Part shown: one piece after another, positions 1 to 6,150 of the stretch
Layout: the number at the start of each line of letters is the position of its first letter
Position numbering within the stretch: the stretch's first letter is position 1
Origin: Acidimicrobiales bacterium
Lineage (GTDB): Bacteria; Actinomycetota; Acidimicrobiia; Acidimicrobiales; Aldehydirespiratoraceae
Direction: 5' to 3'
Length of the DNA: 11,904 nt
Assembly: GCA_021604885.1 (NCBI GenBank)
Contig: BQJV01000051.1
Coordinates: forward strand, 1 to 11,904
Program-made: the position numbers and the translations under genes
Notes under the pieces: model-generated
What the model was told of the DNA's origin: nothing
The model's input: only the letters and a program-made list of their open reading frames with translations
Database searches by the model: none

Positions 1-651
1 CTCGCGGGCCTCGTCGCCGATGACCCGGTGGAACTCACGCACCATCCAGGGATACGGGTGCGGACCCATGACCGAGCCGAGGCAGTAGTGGGTGGATTCC
101 ACGACGGCGACCCAGTGACGCATGGCCTCGTTCACCGCGTCCTTGAGGGTGCGGCTCCCGGACTCGGCGGCACGCACCTCGGTGCCGAGCAGTTTCATCC
201 GGAAGACGTTGAGCTCCTGGCGCTGGATGTCGACCGAGCCCATGTAGACGACACAGTCCATGTCGAACAACGCCGCCGCGGTCGCGGTGGCCACGCCGTG
301 CTGACCGGCACCGGTCTCCGCGACGAGGCTGGTCTTGCCCATCCGCTTGGCGAGCAGCGCCTGGCCGAGCACGTTGTTGATCTTGTGGCTGCCGGTGTGG
401 TTCAGGTCCTCACGCTTGAGCAGCACCTGACAACCGAGCTCCTCGCTCAGGTTGTCGCACACGGTGACGGGCGAGGGACGGCCCGCGTAGTCGGTCAGCA
501 GTCGGTGGAGTTCGTCGCGAAAGCCCTGGTCAGCCCATGCCTCGCGGAACGCCGCATCGAGTTCCTGGCATGCCGGAACGAGCGTCTCCGGCACGTACAT
601 GCCGCCGAAGTCGCCGAAGCGACCTCCGTCGGTCGGGTCGGTCATCGCCAT
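1..651 (-). CDS. trpB: Tryptophan synthase beta chain, 3' end cut by window edge
   Basis: TrpB joins indole and L-serine to make L-tryptophan with pyridoxal phosphate, working in a complex with TrpA. The 217 codons present cover about the N-terminal half of a roughly 400-residue protein. Visible landmarks are the N-terminal GRFGDFGGMYVPETL segment, the cofactor-lysine motif HTGSHKIN (K90), ETGAGQHG (E112, matching the catalytic glutamate) and HPYPWMVREF at the edge. The frame is open to position 1 without a stop. The ATG at 651 lies one base after the trpF stop, implying translational coupling; an in-frame ATG at 645 is an alternative start. No strong ribosome-binding site is visible before either. 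It is the last visible gene of a leftward trpC-trpF-trpB series, and trpA would be expected beyond the left edge. Confidence 0.97.
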   Translation of the reverse strand, partial: MAMTDPTDGGRFGDFGGMYVPETLVPACQELDAAFREAWADQGFRDELHRLLTDYAGRPSPVTVCDNLSEELGCQVLLKREDLNHTGSHKINNVLGQALLAKRMGKTSLVAETGAGQHGVATATAAALFDMDCVVYMGSVDIQRQELNVFRMKLLGTEVRAAESGSRTLKDAVNEAMRHWVAVVESTHYCLGSVMGPHPYPWMVREFHRVIGDEARE

Positions 652-652
652 G

Positions 653-1327
653 TCAGAAGTCCAGTTGCCAGTCGTAGAGCCCGCTGTCGTCAGGGTCGGC
701 GGGATCGGCAGGGCGGATCTCCTCGAACGCGGCCCGGGCGTTGTCGATGAACTCGCGCATCTTGACGGGGTCCTTGCGCCCCGGCTCCCGCTCGACGCCA
801 CTCGAGACGTCGACGCCCCACGGCTTCACCTGGCGGATGCCGTCGGCCACGTTGCCGGGGTGGAGACCGCCCGCGAGCATCACCCGGTGTCCTGCCCGAG
901 GGGCGTCCTCGGCGAGCCGCCAGTCGAACAGCTCGCCACTGCCGGGCTTGTCGCCTTCGATGTGGATGATGTCGGCGCCGTAGTCGGGGATCCGTCCGAG
1001 GCCCGGATGGCCCGCGGGAAACGCCTTGATGACGATGCCGGTGCGCTGACGCACGTCCCGCGTCTGCTCGGCGGACTCGTTGCCGTGCAGCTGCGCGGCC
1101 CGGAGCCCGGCCCGTTGCACGATCTCCACGACGCGATCGGGAAGCTCGTCGCGGAACACACCGACGGTCATCACCTCGGCGGGGAGCCGGCGAGCGATGT
1201 CGCGCGCCCGATCGACGGCGATCTGGCGCGGTGACGGTGCGAACATGAAGCCCAACGCGTCCGCACCCAGCGCAACGGCGAGGAGCGCGTCCTCCTCGCT
1301 GGTGATCCCGCAGATCTTGACGAACAC
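653..1327 (-). CDS. trpF: Phosphoribosylanthranilate isomerase
   Basis: TrpF converts N-(5-phosphoribosyl)anthranilate to its carboxyphenylamino-deoxyribulose phosphate isomer, the step before TrpC. The 224-residue protein is a single beta/alpha barrel with family landmarks: KICGI near the start (general-base Cys6), SPR (34), QLHG (79-82), GSGELFDW (129-136), LAGGL (151-155) and VDVSSGVE (172-179). The strand-5 position that normally carries the general-acid Asp (LLD in Thermotoga PRAI) reads IIH here, with His122; see findings. About 20 C-terminal residues rich in D and P extend past the usual end. The start is GTG at 1327, following a 51-base gap after trpC that holds a possible -10 hexamer. 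It stops one base before trpB. The family call is secure; normal activity is likely but depends on the His122 question. Confidence 0.96.
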   Translation of the reverse strand: MFVKICGITSEEDALLAVALGADALGFMFAPSPRQIAVDRARDIARRLPAEVMTVGVFRDELPDRVVEIVQRAGLRAAQLHGNESAEQTRDVRQRTGIVIKAFPAGHPGLGRIPDYGADIIHIEGDKPGSGELFDWRLAEDAPRAGHRVMLAGGLHPGNVADGIRQVKPWGVDVSSGVEREPGRKDPVKMREFIDNARAAFEEIRPADPADPDDSGLYDWQLDF

Positions 1328-1334
1328 GACGTGG

Positions 1335-1340
1335 ACGCTA
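1335..1340 (-). promoter_or_regulatory. Candidate -10 element for trpF (leaderless)
   Basis: TAGCGT on the minus strand, followed by 7 bases and then the trpF GTG. It fits the TAnnnT-N6-8-RTG pattern seen at six other genes here, and would give trpF a promoter of its own inside the trp unit. No convincing -35 was identified. Confidence 0.35.
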
Positions 1341-1378
1341 CCCGGCGTTTGCCATCGACAAGACGTGTTTCCGCCACA

Positions 1379-2167
1379 TCAGGCGCTGAAGCCGGCCCGT
1401 AGTTCGCGCACCCCGCCCGCCGGATCACCGTGCTTCACGAGGGTCTCCCCCACCAGGACCGCGTCGTACCCGGCCGCGCCGAGGACCTGCACGTCCTGCG
1501 GGCCGCGGACACCGGACTCGGCGACACGCACCACACCGGCAGGCATCTGTTCGGCCATCCGCACGGCCCGCTCCGTATCGACCTCGAACGTCACGAGATC
1601 GCGCTGGTTCACGCCGATCAGTGTCGCGTCCACTGCGAGCGCACGTTCGAGCTCGACCTCGTCGTGGATCTCCACCAGCGCGTCGAGCCCGATCTCCCCA
1701 GCGAGCCCGTGGAACTCGGCGAGCTCGGCGTCATCGAGCGCGGCGGCGATCAGGAGCACACAGTCGGCACCCATGATGCGCGCATCGAGTACGTCGTGGC
1801 GGTGCACCGTGAAGTCCTTGCGCAGCACCGGCAGATCGACCGCGTCCCGCGCGGTCTGCAGGTCCGCCATCGAGCCACCGAACCAGTCGGCGTCCGTGAG
1901 CACGGAGAGACACGCCGCGCCGCCGGCGGCGTACTGGCCGGCCAGCACCGCCGCGTCGAGATCGGGGAACAGGTCGCCCTTCGACGGCGAACGACGCTTG
2001 ACCTCGCTGATGACTGCCATGCCCTCCGCGGCAGCCAGTGCGGCACGAAAACCGCGAACGGGCGCGGCGGCGAGCGCCTGCTCGGTCAGCGCGTGGGTGT
2101 CGCGTCGGTCCGTCGCCGCGACCTCGCGGTGCGCCGCGAGGATCCGATCCAGATAGGTGACGGTCAG
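1379..2167 (-). CDS. trpC: Indole-3-glycerol phosphate synthase, non-standard start codon
   Basis: TrpC closes the ring of carboxyphenylamino-deoxyribulose phosphate to indole-3-glycerol phosphate, with loss of CO2 and water. With the CTG at 2167 taken as start the protein has 262 residues, normal for a monofunctional enzyme. Motifs follow the family in order: YLDRILAAHR (N-terminal helix), VISEVKRRSPSKG (K57), SVLTDADWFGGS, PVLRKDF (K117), ALVEIHDE (E165), IGVNQRDL (N186), AESGV and AVLVGE. These cover the expected catalytic lysines, glutamate and asparagine. The first ATG in frame is at 2020 and would remove about 49 conserved residues, so translation must begin upstream; no ATG, GTG or TTG exists in frame between the preceding TAG (2183-2185) and 2020. 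The CTG at 2167, 15 bases after the upstream gene's stop, is my best guess; the gene call itself is secure. Confidence 0.93.
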   Translation of the reverse strand: MTVTYLDRILAAHREVAATDRRDTHALTEQALAAAPVRGFRAALAAAEGMAVISEVKRRSPSKGDLFPDLDAAVLAGQYAAGGAACLSVLTDADWFGGSMADLQTARDAVDLPVLRKDFTVHRHDVLDARIMGADCVLLIAAALDDAELAEFHGLAGEIGLDALVEIHDEVELERALAVDATLIGVNQRDLVTFEVDTERAVRMAEQMPAGVVRVAESGVRGPQDVQVLGAAGYDAVLVGETLVKHGDPAGGVRELRAGFSA

Positions 2168-2182
2168 GGCGCCGCCCCGGTC

Positions 2183-2488
2183 CTAGAGGCCCTTGCCCGA
2201 GACCGGGGTGGCCATGATCAGGTCCGGTGCGCCGTCGAGAAGATCGCCGATGGAGGCGAACAGGGCCGCCATCGCCTCGGAACCTCCGTGGAGGCCCATC
2301 GCGTCCGCATCGGTGTAGAGCTCGTAGACCCAGGCCACGTTCTCGTCACCATTGTCGAGGTTGAGGATGTAGACCTCGGTCCCCGCTTCTTCGTTGACGG
2401 CGGCCATCATCGGGCCGAACGCAGCGACGAGCTCGTCGCGCTTGCCGGGCTTCGTGGGGAGCTTTGCGATTAGGGAAACTTTTGCCAT
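2183..2488 (-). CDS. Antibiotic biosynthesis monooxygenase (ABM) domain protein, putative
   Basis: A 101-residue protein matching the small ferredoxin-like ABM/quinol-monooxygenase fold (YgiN-like): an opening strand VSLIAKLPTKPGKRDELVAAF, a central VYILNLDNGDENVAWVYELYTD, and a helix followed by a final strand DLIMATPVSG. Relatives usually form dimers of alpha/beta barrels, and some oxidise quinols or polyketides without cofactors; the substrate cannot be told here. It starts at ATG 2488 and follows the J-domain gene by 43 bases. Its TAG stop is in the same frame as trpC and only 15 bases before the proposed trpC start, so the two are probably co-translated. A role in tryptophan synthesis is not known for this family; it may simply share the transcript. 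Confidence 0.85.
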   Translation of the reverse strand: MAKVSLIAKLPTKPGKRDELVAAFGPMMAAVNEEAGTEVYILNLDNGDENVAWVYELYTDADAMGLHGGSEAMAALFASIGDLLDGAPDLIMATPVSGKGL

Positions 2489-2494
2489 ACCCGG

Positions 2495-2500
2495 ACTCTA
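2495..2500 (-). promoter_or_regulatory. Candidate -10 element for the ABM-trpC-trpF-trpB unit (leaderless)
   Basis: TAGAGT on the minus strand, then six bases (CCGGGT), then the ATG of the ABM gene. A transcript starting 7 bases after the hexamer would begin on the start codon itself. This lies in the 43-bp gap after the J-domain gene. It could drive the trp genes independently of that gene. Confidence 0.4.
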
Positions 2501-2531
2501 GGGGTGCGAGGGCCGACCCCGGAAACCGGAA

Positions 2532-3086
2532 TCAGGGTCGGCGATCCTGCGAGCGGCTCATCGACAACGCGACGAGCGGTGCGGCGAGGAAGAGACCGAT
2601 CGACAGGAGGACGAGATACAGCCCGATCAGGGCCAGTCCCTCGAACCCCACCAGCGCACCGGAGATCAGCGCGGCGAGTCCGAACAGGATCCCGAGCGCG
2701 GGCACCGTCTTCATCCACGAGGGCAGGGCGCTGTTGGTGATCGGGCGGTCGTCACGATCGTCGAAGCCGAGCGGGTCGCCCTCGTCGAAGGGCCGCCACG
2801 GGTCCGCACCGTCGACGCTGCCGTGCGACGCCGCGTGGAACGTCGGCCGCGGCGTACCCCGCAAACGGGCCCGGTCGTAGTCGGCACGGGCGTCGACGTC
2901 ACCCAGCACGGCCCAGGCGGCGTTGATCCGCCGCATCCGCTCCTCCGCCCGCCGGCGCCCGCTCTCGCTCCCGGTGTGGAAGTCCGGATGCGCGTCGCGA
3001 GCCAGCGACAGATACGCCCGGCGCACCTCAGCCGCGGACGCCGACGGATCCACCCCCAACTCCCGATAGTGCGCGTCCCCGGCCAC
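2532..3086 (-). CDS. Membrane-anchored J-domain (DnaJ-like) protein
   Basis: The 184-residue protein opens with a J domain (about residues 5-73: HYRELGVDPSASAAEVRRAY, the HPD signature at 33-35 and AERMRRINAAWAVLGD). J domains stimulate the ATPase of Hsp70/DnaK. There is no G/F region, zinc-finger module or substrate-binding domain as in DnaJ. Instead a polar, acidic linker (74-125) leads to two hydrophobic stretches (about 127-147 and 150-176) that look like a transmembrane hairpin, ending in a short basic tail. It probably brings DnaK to the membrane face; the client is unknown. GTG at 3086 is chosen because the J domain begins immediately after it and a -10-like TAGGAT lies six bases upstream. 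It is first in the leftward unit containing trpC-F-B. Confidence 0.9.
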   Translation of the reverse strand: MAGDAHYRELGVDPSASAAEVRRAYLSLARDAHPDFHTGSESGRRRAEERMRRINAAWAVLGDVDARADYDRARLRGTPRPTFHAASHGSVDGADPWRPFDEGDPLGFDDRDDRPITNSALPSWMKTVPALGILFGLAALISGALVGFEGLALIGLYLVLLSIGLFLAAPLVALSMSRSQDRRP

Positions 3087-3092
3087 GCCCGG

Positions 3093-3098
3093 ATCCTA
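3093..3098 (-). promoter_or_regulatory. Candidate -10 element for the J-domain gene (leaderless)
   Basis: TAGGAT on the minus strand followed by six bases and the GTG start. The corresponding -35 region would fall inside the left arm of the first palindromic repeat (3106-3119), so the repeat may be part of the promoter or have displaced the original -35. Confidence 0.4.
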
Positions 3099-3105
3099 CG
3101 CCCAT

Positions 3106-3156
3106 CGTTCTGGGTGAACGGAGGCGCGGATACCGGTCCTATGTTCACCCAGAACG
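3106..3156. repeat. Palindromic repeat, copy 1 (14-bp perfect arms)
   Basis: Left arm CGTTCTGGGTGAAC (3106-3119), 23-base loop (3120-3142) and right arm GTTCACCCAGAACG (3143-3156), an exact inverted repeat. All 51 bases, plus the next G, recur identically at 3179-3230 with a 73-bp period. It lies between two divergent genes, upstream of both, which argues against a simple terminator. It resembles REP/BIME-type or MITE-remnant elements in form; no transposase is nearby. Confidence 0.85.
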
Positions 3157-3167
3157 GAGGCGACCAC

Positions 3168-3240
3168 CCCCACTCCACCGTTCTGGGTGAACGGAGGCGC
3201 GGATACCGGTCCTATGTTCACCCAGAACGGTGGAGTGGGG
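3168..3240. repeat. Palindromic repeat, copy 2 (25-bp perfect arms)
   Basis: Arms at 3168-3192 and 3216-3240 are perfect reverse complements over 25 bp around the same 23-base loop (3193-3215) as copy 1. The inner 14 bp of each arm equals the copy 1 arm; the outer 11 bp (CCCCACTCCAC and its complement) are special to this copy. Either strand would fold to a very stable hairpin. It ends three bases before the direct-repeat operator candidate of the response regulator. Confidence 0.88.
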
Positions 3241-3243
3241 TTC

Positions 3244-3261
3244 TCACACTTTGCTCACAGT
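3244..3261 (+). promoter_or_regulatory. PhoP/OmpR-type direct-repeat operator candidate
   Basis: TCACACT (3244-3250), 4-bp spacer TTGC, TCACAGT (3255-3261): two 7-mers with an 11-bp period. This is the layout bound by PhoB/OmpR-family dimers and is close to the mycobacterial PhoP box TCACAGC-N4-TCACAGC. A related TCCACAGT follows at 3267-3274. It lies 70 bp upstream of an OmpR-family regulator gene, so autoregulation is a reasonable inference. The second 7-mer also begins the imperfect palindrome TCACAGTTGTGA (3255-3266). Confidence 0.5.
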
Positions 3262-3318
3262 TGTGATCCACAGTCCGTAGGAGCGGAGCGGGGAGACTTC
3301 CCCTAGACGAGTGTGAGG

Positions 3319-3325
3319 AAAGGAG
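3319..3325 (+). promoter_or_regulatory. Ribosome-binding site deciding the response-regulator start
   Basis: AAAGGAG followed by five bases and GTG at 3331. It selects that GTG over an in-frame GTG at 3313, which has no such sequence and would add six residues ahead of the receiver domain. Confidence 0.75.
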
Positions 3326-3330
3326 CGAAC

Positions 3331-4014
3331 GTGAGCGAGGAGACCGTCGTCGTCATCGTCGAGGACGATCCCAACATCGCCGACCTCGTGGAGCTCTACC
3401 TCCGCCGCGACGGCTTCCGTCCGTACCAGGCGGGCACCGGCGAGCGGGCGCTGGAGGTCATCAGCGAACGTCGACCGAAGCTCGTGCTGCTGGACATCGG
3501 GCTTCCCGGCGAGCTCGACGGCATCGATGTCTGCCGCATCGTTCGCAGCGAGTCCGACGTGCCGATCATCTTCCTCACGGCTCGCGACGACGAAGTCGAC
3601 CGGGTGCTCGGGCTCGAGCTCGGCGCGGACGACTACGTCACGAAACCCTTCTCGCCGCGGGAGGTCGTCGCCCGCGTCAAGGCGATCCTTCGCCGCGCCG
3701 AGGCCCGCGACACCGCGGACCGGCCACCGATCATCGACCTCGGTGAGCACATCGTCATCGACGCCGGACGCCGCGAGGTGACCGTGCGGGGCGAGGCGGT
3801 CGCCCTCGCCACCCGCGAGTTCGATCTCGTCCACCATCTCGCCGAACGGCGCGGACTGGCGCTCTCCCGACGCCAGTTGCTCGACGGCGTGTGGGGCGCC
3901 GACTGGGTCGGCGACGACCGTACGGTGGACGTCCATGTCCGTCAGCTGCGCAAGAAGCTCGGCGACGACCTCGCGCTCGAAACGGTGTGGGGCGTGGGAT
4001 ACCGGCTCGACTGA
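3331..4014 (+). CDS. Two-component response regulator, OmpR/PhoB family
   Basis: A 227-residue transcription factor. The receiver domain (about 5-122) shows the acidic pair E11-D12-D13, phospho-acceptor D55 in LVLLDIGLPG, T83 in IIFLTARDD and K105 in DDYVTKPF, with Y102 as the usual switch aromatic. A linker leads to a winged-helix DNA-binding domain (about 133-226) with the typical LATREFDLVHHLAERRG, RQLLDGVWG, RTVDVHVRQLRKKLG and VWGVGYRL segments. The GTG at 3331 is taken as start because AAAGGAG lies five bases upstream. The stop overlaps the kinase ATG (ATGA at 4014), so the pair is co-translated. All phosphorylation residues are intact. The stimulus and regulon are unknown; an 11-bp-period direct repeat upstream suggests that it controls its own promoter. 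Confidence 0.96.
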   Translation: MSEETVVVIVEDDPNIADLVELYLRRDGFRPYQAGTGERALEVISERRPKLVLLDIGLPGELDGIDVCRIVRSESDVPIIFLTARDDEVDRVLGLELGADDYVTKPFSPREVVARVKAILRRAEARDTADRPPIIDLGEHIVIDAGRREVTVRGEAVALATREFDLVHHLAERRGLALSRRQLLDGVWGADWVGDDRTVDVHVRQLRKKLGDDLALETVWGVGYRLD

Positions 4015-5384
4015 TGCGACGCCGCATCGGCATCTCCCTCATCGGCATGGTGATCGCCTCGCTCGTCCTGGCGGGTCTGGGCACGATCATCCTCGCATCG
4101 GTCACCGACCGGGCGAACGACGAGGAAGAGCTGCGCGAACAGACCGACGCCATGCGCGACCTGTTCGCGGAGATCACGCTGGCGACGTCGCCCAATGCCG
4201 AGGAGAGCCGCACCCAGCAACTCATCCGCCTGAGCCGGTCCATGAGCCTCGAGGGCATCGGCGTGCTCGTGTTCCCGCAGAACGCGGTCGAGCCGCTCGG
4301 CTCGTTCCCGGAGGGCGTCGAGGCCGACGACCTCGACGCCGAACTGCTCCGCACCGGTGCGATCGACAGCGGCCAGAAGGACGGTCTCATCTGGGCGGCC
4401 GGTGGCACGAACAACCGCTCGGGCGGGCAGACACTGATCGTGCTCACCCGCGAGCCCGATCCGATCGTCGCGCCGGCGTTTCGCTGGTTCCTCCTCGCCG
4501 GCGCCGCGACGGTCATCGTCGCCGTCGGTGTCACCGTGCGCCTCAGCCGCCGCCTCGTGGATCCGGTGCGGGGGGCGAGCGCCACGGCGAAACAGATCGC
4601 CAGCGGCGACATGTCCGCCCGCATCGACGAGCGTCACGCGTCGGCGGGCGCCGAGCTGGCGGATCTGGTCGGCTCCGTGAACAGCATGGCCGGCAGTCTC
4701 GAACGCAGCCGCGCCCTCGAACGTCAGTTCCTCTTGTCCGTCAGCCACGACCTCCGCACGCCGCTCACCAACATCCGGGGCTACGCGGAGGCTCTGACCG
4801 ACGGCGCGGCCGACGATCCGGTGGCGGTCGGCGGGATCATCGAGAGCGAGTCACGTCGCCTCGAGCGTCTCGTGGGCGACCTGCTCCTGCTCGCCCGCCT
4901 GGAAGGCACCGGGTTCGCCTACACGATCGCCACGCACGACCTCACCCGCATCGTCGAGCACACGGTCGACGGCCTGCGCCAGGAAGCGGCCGACCGCGGC
5001 GTCGACCTCACGATCCGCATGCCGGATCCACCGGTGCGCGCCGACGTCGACCACGATCGGTACAGCCAGGTCGTGGCCAATCTGGTCGGGAACGCCCTGA
5101 AGTTCGCCGACGGCCATGTGGACATCACCCTCTGGTTCGCCGAGGAGATGATCCATCTCGCCGTCAGCGACGACGGCCCCGGGATCAGCGACGCCGACCT
5201 GCCCCACGTGTTCGAGCGGCTCTACGTCGCCCAACAGAACCCGAAGGTCAAGGAGTCGGGCAGCGGCCTCGGACTCGCCATCGTGCGTGAGTTGGTCGAG
5301 GGCATGGGCGGCTCGGTGGCCGCCCGCACCGCCACGGGCGGCGGCGCCGAGCTCGTCGTCAGCGTGAACCCGTCGGCTCGATGA
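4014..5384 (+). CDS. Membrane sensor histidine kinase
   Basis: The 456-residue partner kinase of the preceding regulator. Order of parts: transmembrane helix 1 (about 8-30), an extracytoplasmic sensor region of about 120 residues (32-152) with no recognisable domain, transmembrane helix 2 (about 157-177), a HAMP segment (178-230), a dimerisation/phosphotransfer helix with H245 in SVSHDLRTPLTNIRGY, and the ATPase domain: N box NLVGNALKFA (356-365), G1 DDGPGIS (386-392), F box HVFERLY, and G2 GSGLGLAIV (416-424). It should autophosphorylate on H245 and pass phosphate to D55 of the regulator. The ATG at 4014 overlaps the regulator stop. Its last 26 bp overlap the end of the opposite-strand ygfZ gene. 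The signal it senses cannot be inferred. Confidence 0.96.
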   Translation: MRRRIGISLIGMVIASLVLAGLGTIILASVTDRANDEEELREQTDAMRDLFAEITLATSPNAEESRTQQLIRLSRSMSLEGIGVLVFPQNAVEPLGSFPEGVEADDLDAELLRTGAIDSGQKDGLIWAAGGTNNRSGGQTLIVLTREPDPIVAPAFRWFLLAGAATVIVAVGVTVRLSRRLVDPVRGASATAKQIASGDMSARIDERHASAGAELADLVGSVNSMAGSLERSRALERQFLLSVSHDLRTPLTNIRGYAEALTDGAADDPVAVGGIIESESRRLERLVGDLLLLARLEGTGFAYTIATHDLTRIVEHTVDGLRQEAADRGVDLTIRMPDPPVRADVDHDRYSQVVANLVGNALKFADGHVDITLWFAEEMIHLAVSDDGPGISDADLPHVFERLYVAQQNPKVKESGSGLGLAIVRELVEGMGGSVAARTATGGGAELVVSVNPSAR

Positions 5385-6150
5385 TCCGGGCGGCGACGCC
5401 GTCGACCGTCACCTCGCTGCCGGTCTCGGCCTTGCGCAGGATGCGTCCGAGTCCGACCGGCCCGGCTGCGGAGGTGAGCACGCCCACGTCCTGCCCGTCG
5501 AACACCACGACCGCGCCGACCGCCACGTCGGCCTCGGACTCGACGACCCGGAGGGGCCGCGGCACGTTCCCGCCACGACTGTCGATGCGGGCGACGAGTT
5601 CCTGTCCTGTGTAGCAGCCCTTGCTGAAGCTCACGGAGAGGTCGATCAACGCCTGGCCGCCCTCACCGGGGATCGTCTCGCCGTCGATGTCGACGCCCAT
5701 GCGTGGGCACGCGGCCCGGATGCGAGCCTCCTCGTATGCCGGATCGATGCTCGGCGTGATGTCGTCGGCGGTCAGCCGCTCGGCGCAGTGGAACCCGGGC
5801 CAGGCGAAGGCCGTCTCCGTCTCGGGGTCGACGTCGTCGTCGAGGCGCGACTCCAGCGTGTGACCGTCGGTCTCGACGGCGAACGAGACATCCGTGCGCA
5901 GTTTGAACCGTTCGAGCCGAGCCGCGAGGGCATCGACGACGTCCGGCTCGGTGTCGATCAGGAAACCGCCGTCCACCGCCCACAGGCGGAACCACGCCAC
6001 GAGCTTGCCCGTCGGGTCGAGCACCAGCGACCATGCAGATTCGCCGCCGGCGACGGACTCGACGTCCTGGGAGATCTGCCCCTGCAGGTAGACCGCCGCT
6101 TCGCTGCCGGAAACCCGGATGACGCCTCGCGGGGCATGCCGTGCGGTCAT
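5359..6150 (-). CDS. ygfZ: YgfZ/GcvT-fold folate-binding protein
   Basis: A 263-residue member of the YgfZ family (COG0354), related to the aminomethyltransferase GcvT. In E. coli YgfZ helps maintain certain iron-sulfur enzymes using tetrahydrofolate. The diagnostic motif KGCYTGQE is at 177-184 with the conserved Cys at 179; other family features are GVIRVSGSEAAVYLQGQISQDV near the N-terminus, LVLDPTGKLVAWFRLW, and a C-terminal barrel ending GLGRILRKAETGSEVTVDG. The ATG at 6150 is chosen because AAGGAG lies four bases upstream and it overlaps the trpE stop as ATGA; an open frame continues to 6240 but only inside trpE. Translational coupling to trpE is likely. No direct link to tryptophan synthesis is known. 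Confidence 0.92.
   Translation of the reverse strand: MTARHAPRGVIRVSGSEAAVYLQGQISQDVESVAGGESAWSLVLDPTGKLVAWFRLWAVDGGFLIDTEPDVVDALAARLERFKLRTDVSFAVETDGHTLESRLDDDVDPETETAFAWPGFHCAERLTADDITPSIDPAYEEARIRAACPRMGVDIDGETIPGEGGQALIDLSVSFSKGCYTGQELVARIDSRGGNVPRPLRVVESEADVAVGAVVVFDGQDVGVLTSAAGPVGLGRILRKAETGSEVTVDGVAARIIEPTGSR

Noticed and set aside
28..750. Long plus-strand open frame of 240 codons
   Set aside because: It lies opposite trpB and part of trpF, which have clear homology. The translation is low-complexity and rich in R, H and G, typical of antisense frames in high-GC genes.
1430..2473. Plus-strand open frame of 347 codons
   Set aside because: Antisense to trpC and the ABM gene; no recognisable domain, and its residue composition is that of a shadow frame.
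2489..2531. Tryptophan attenuator or leader peptide before the ABM-trpC unit
   Set aside because: No short frame with Trp codons and no competing hairpins were found in the 43-bp gap; the TAGAGT-N6-ATG layout leaves no leader.
2711..3178. Minus-strand open frame of 155 codons crossing the palindromic repeat
   Set aside because: Its N-terminal residues come only from translating the repeat, and the rest is a shadow of the J-domain gene.
3106..3240. CRISPR array
   Set aside because: Only two copies, each a long palindrome, with about 21 bp between them and no cas genes; the form is that of palindromic repeats, not CRISPR.
3106..3240. Paired transcription terminators
   Set aside because: The hairpins are upstream of both divergent genes and lack T runs; no transcript from a visible gene would end there.
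3313..3330. GTG at 3313 as the response-regulator start
   Set aside because: The GTG at 3331 has AAAGGAG five bases upstream and begins directly at the receiver domain; the earlier codon would translate the ribosome-binding site.
3935..5290. Plus-strand open frame of 451 codons overlapping the kinase
   Set aside because: It is the out-of-frame shadow of the histidine kinase: arginine-rich and with no domains, whereas the overlapping frame has every kinase motif.
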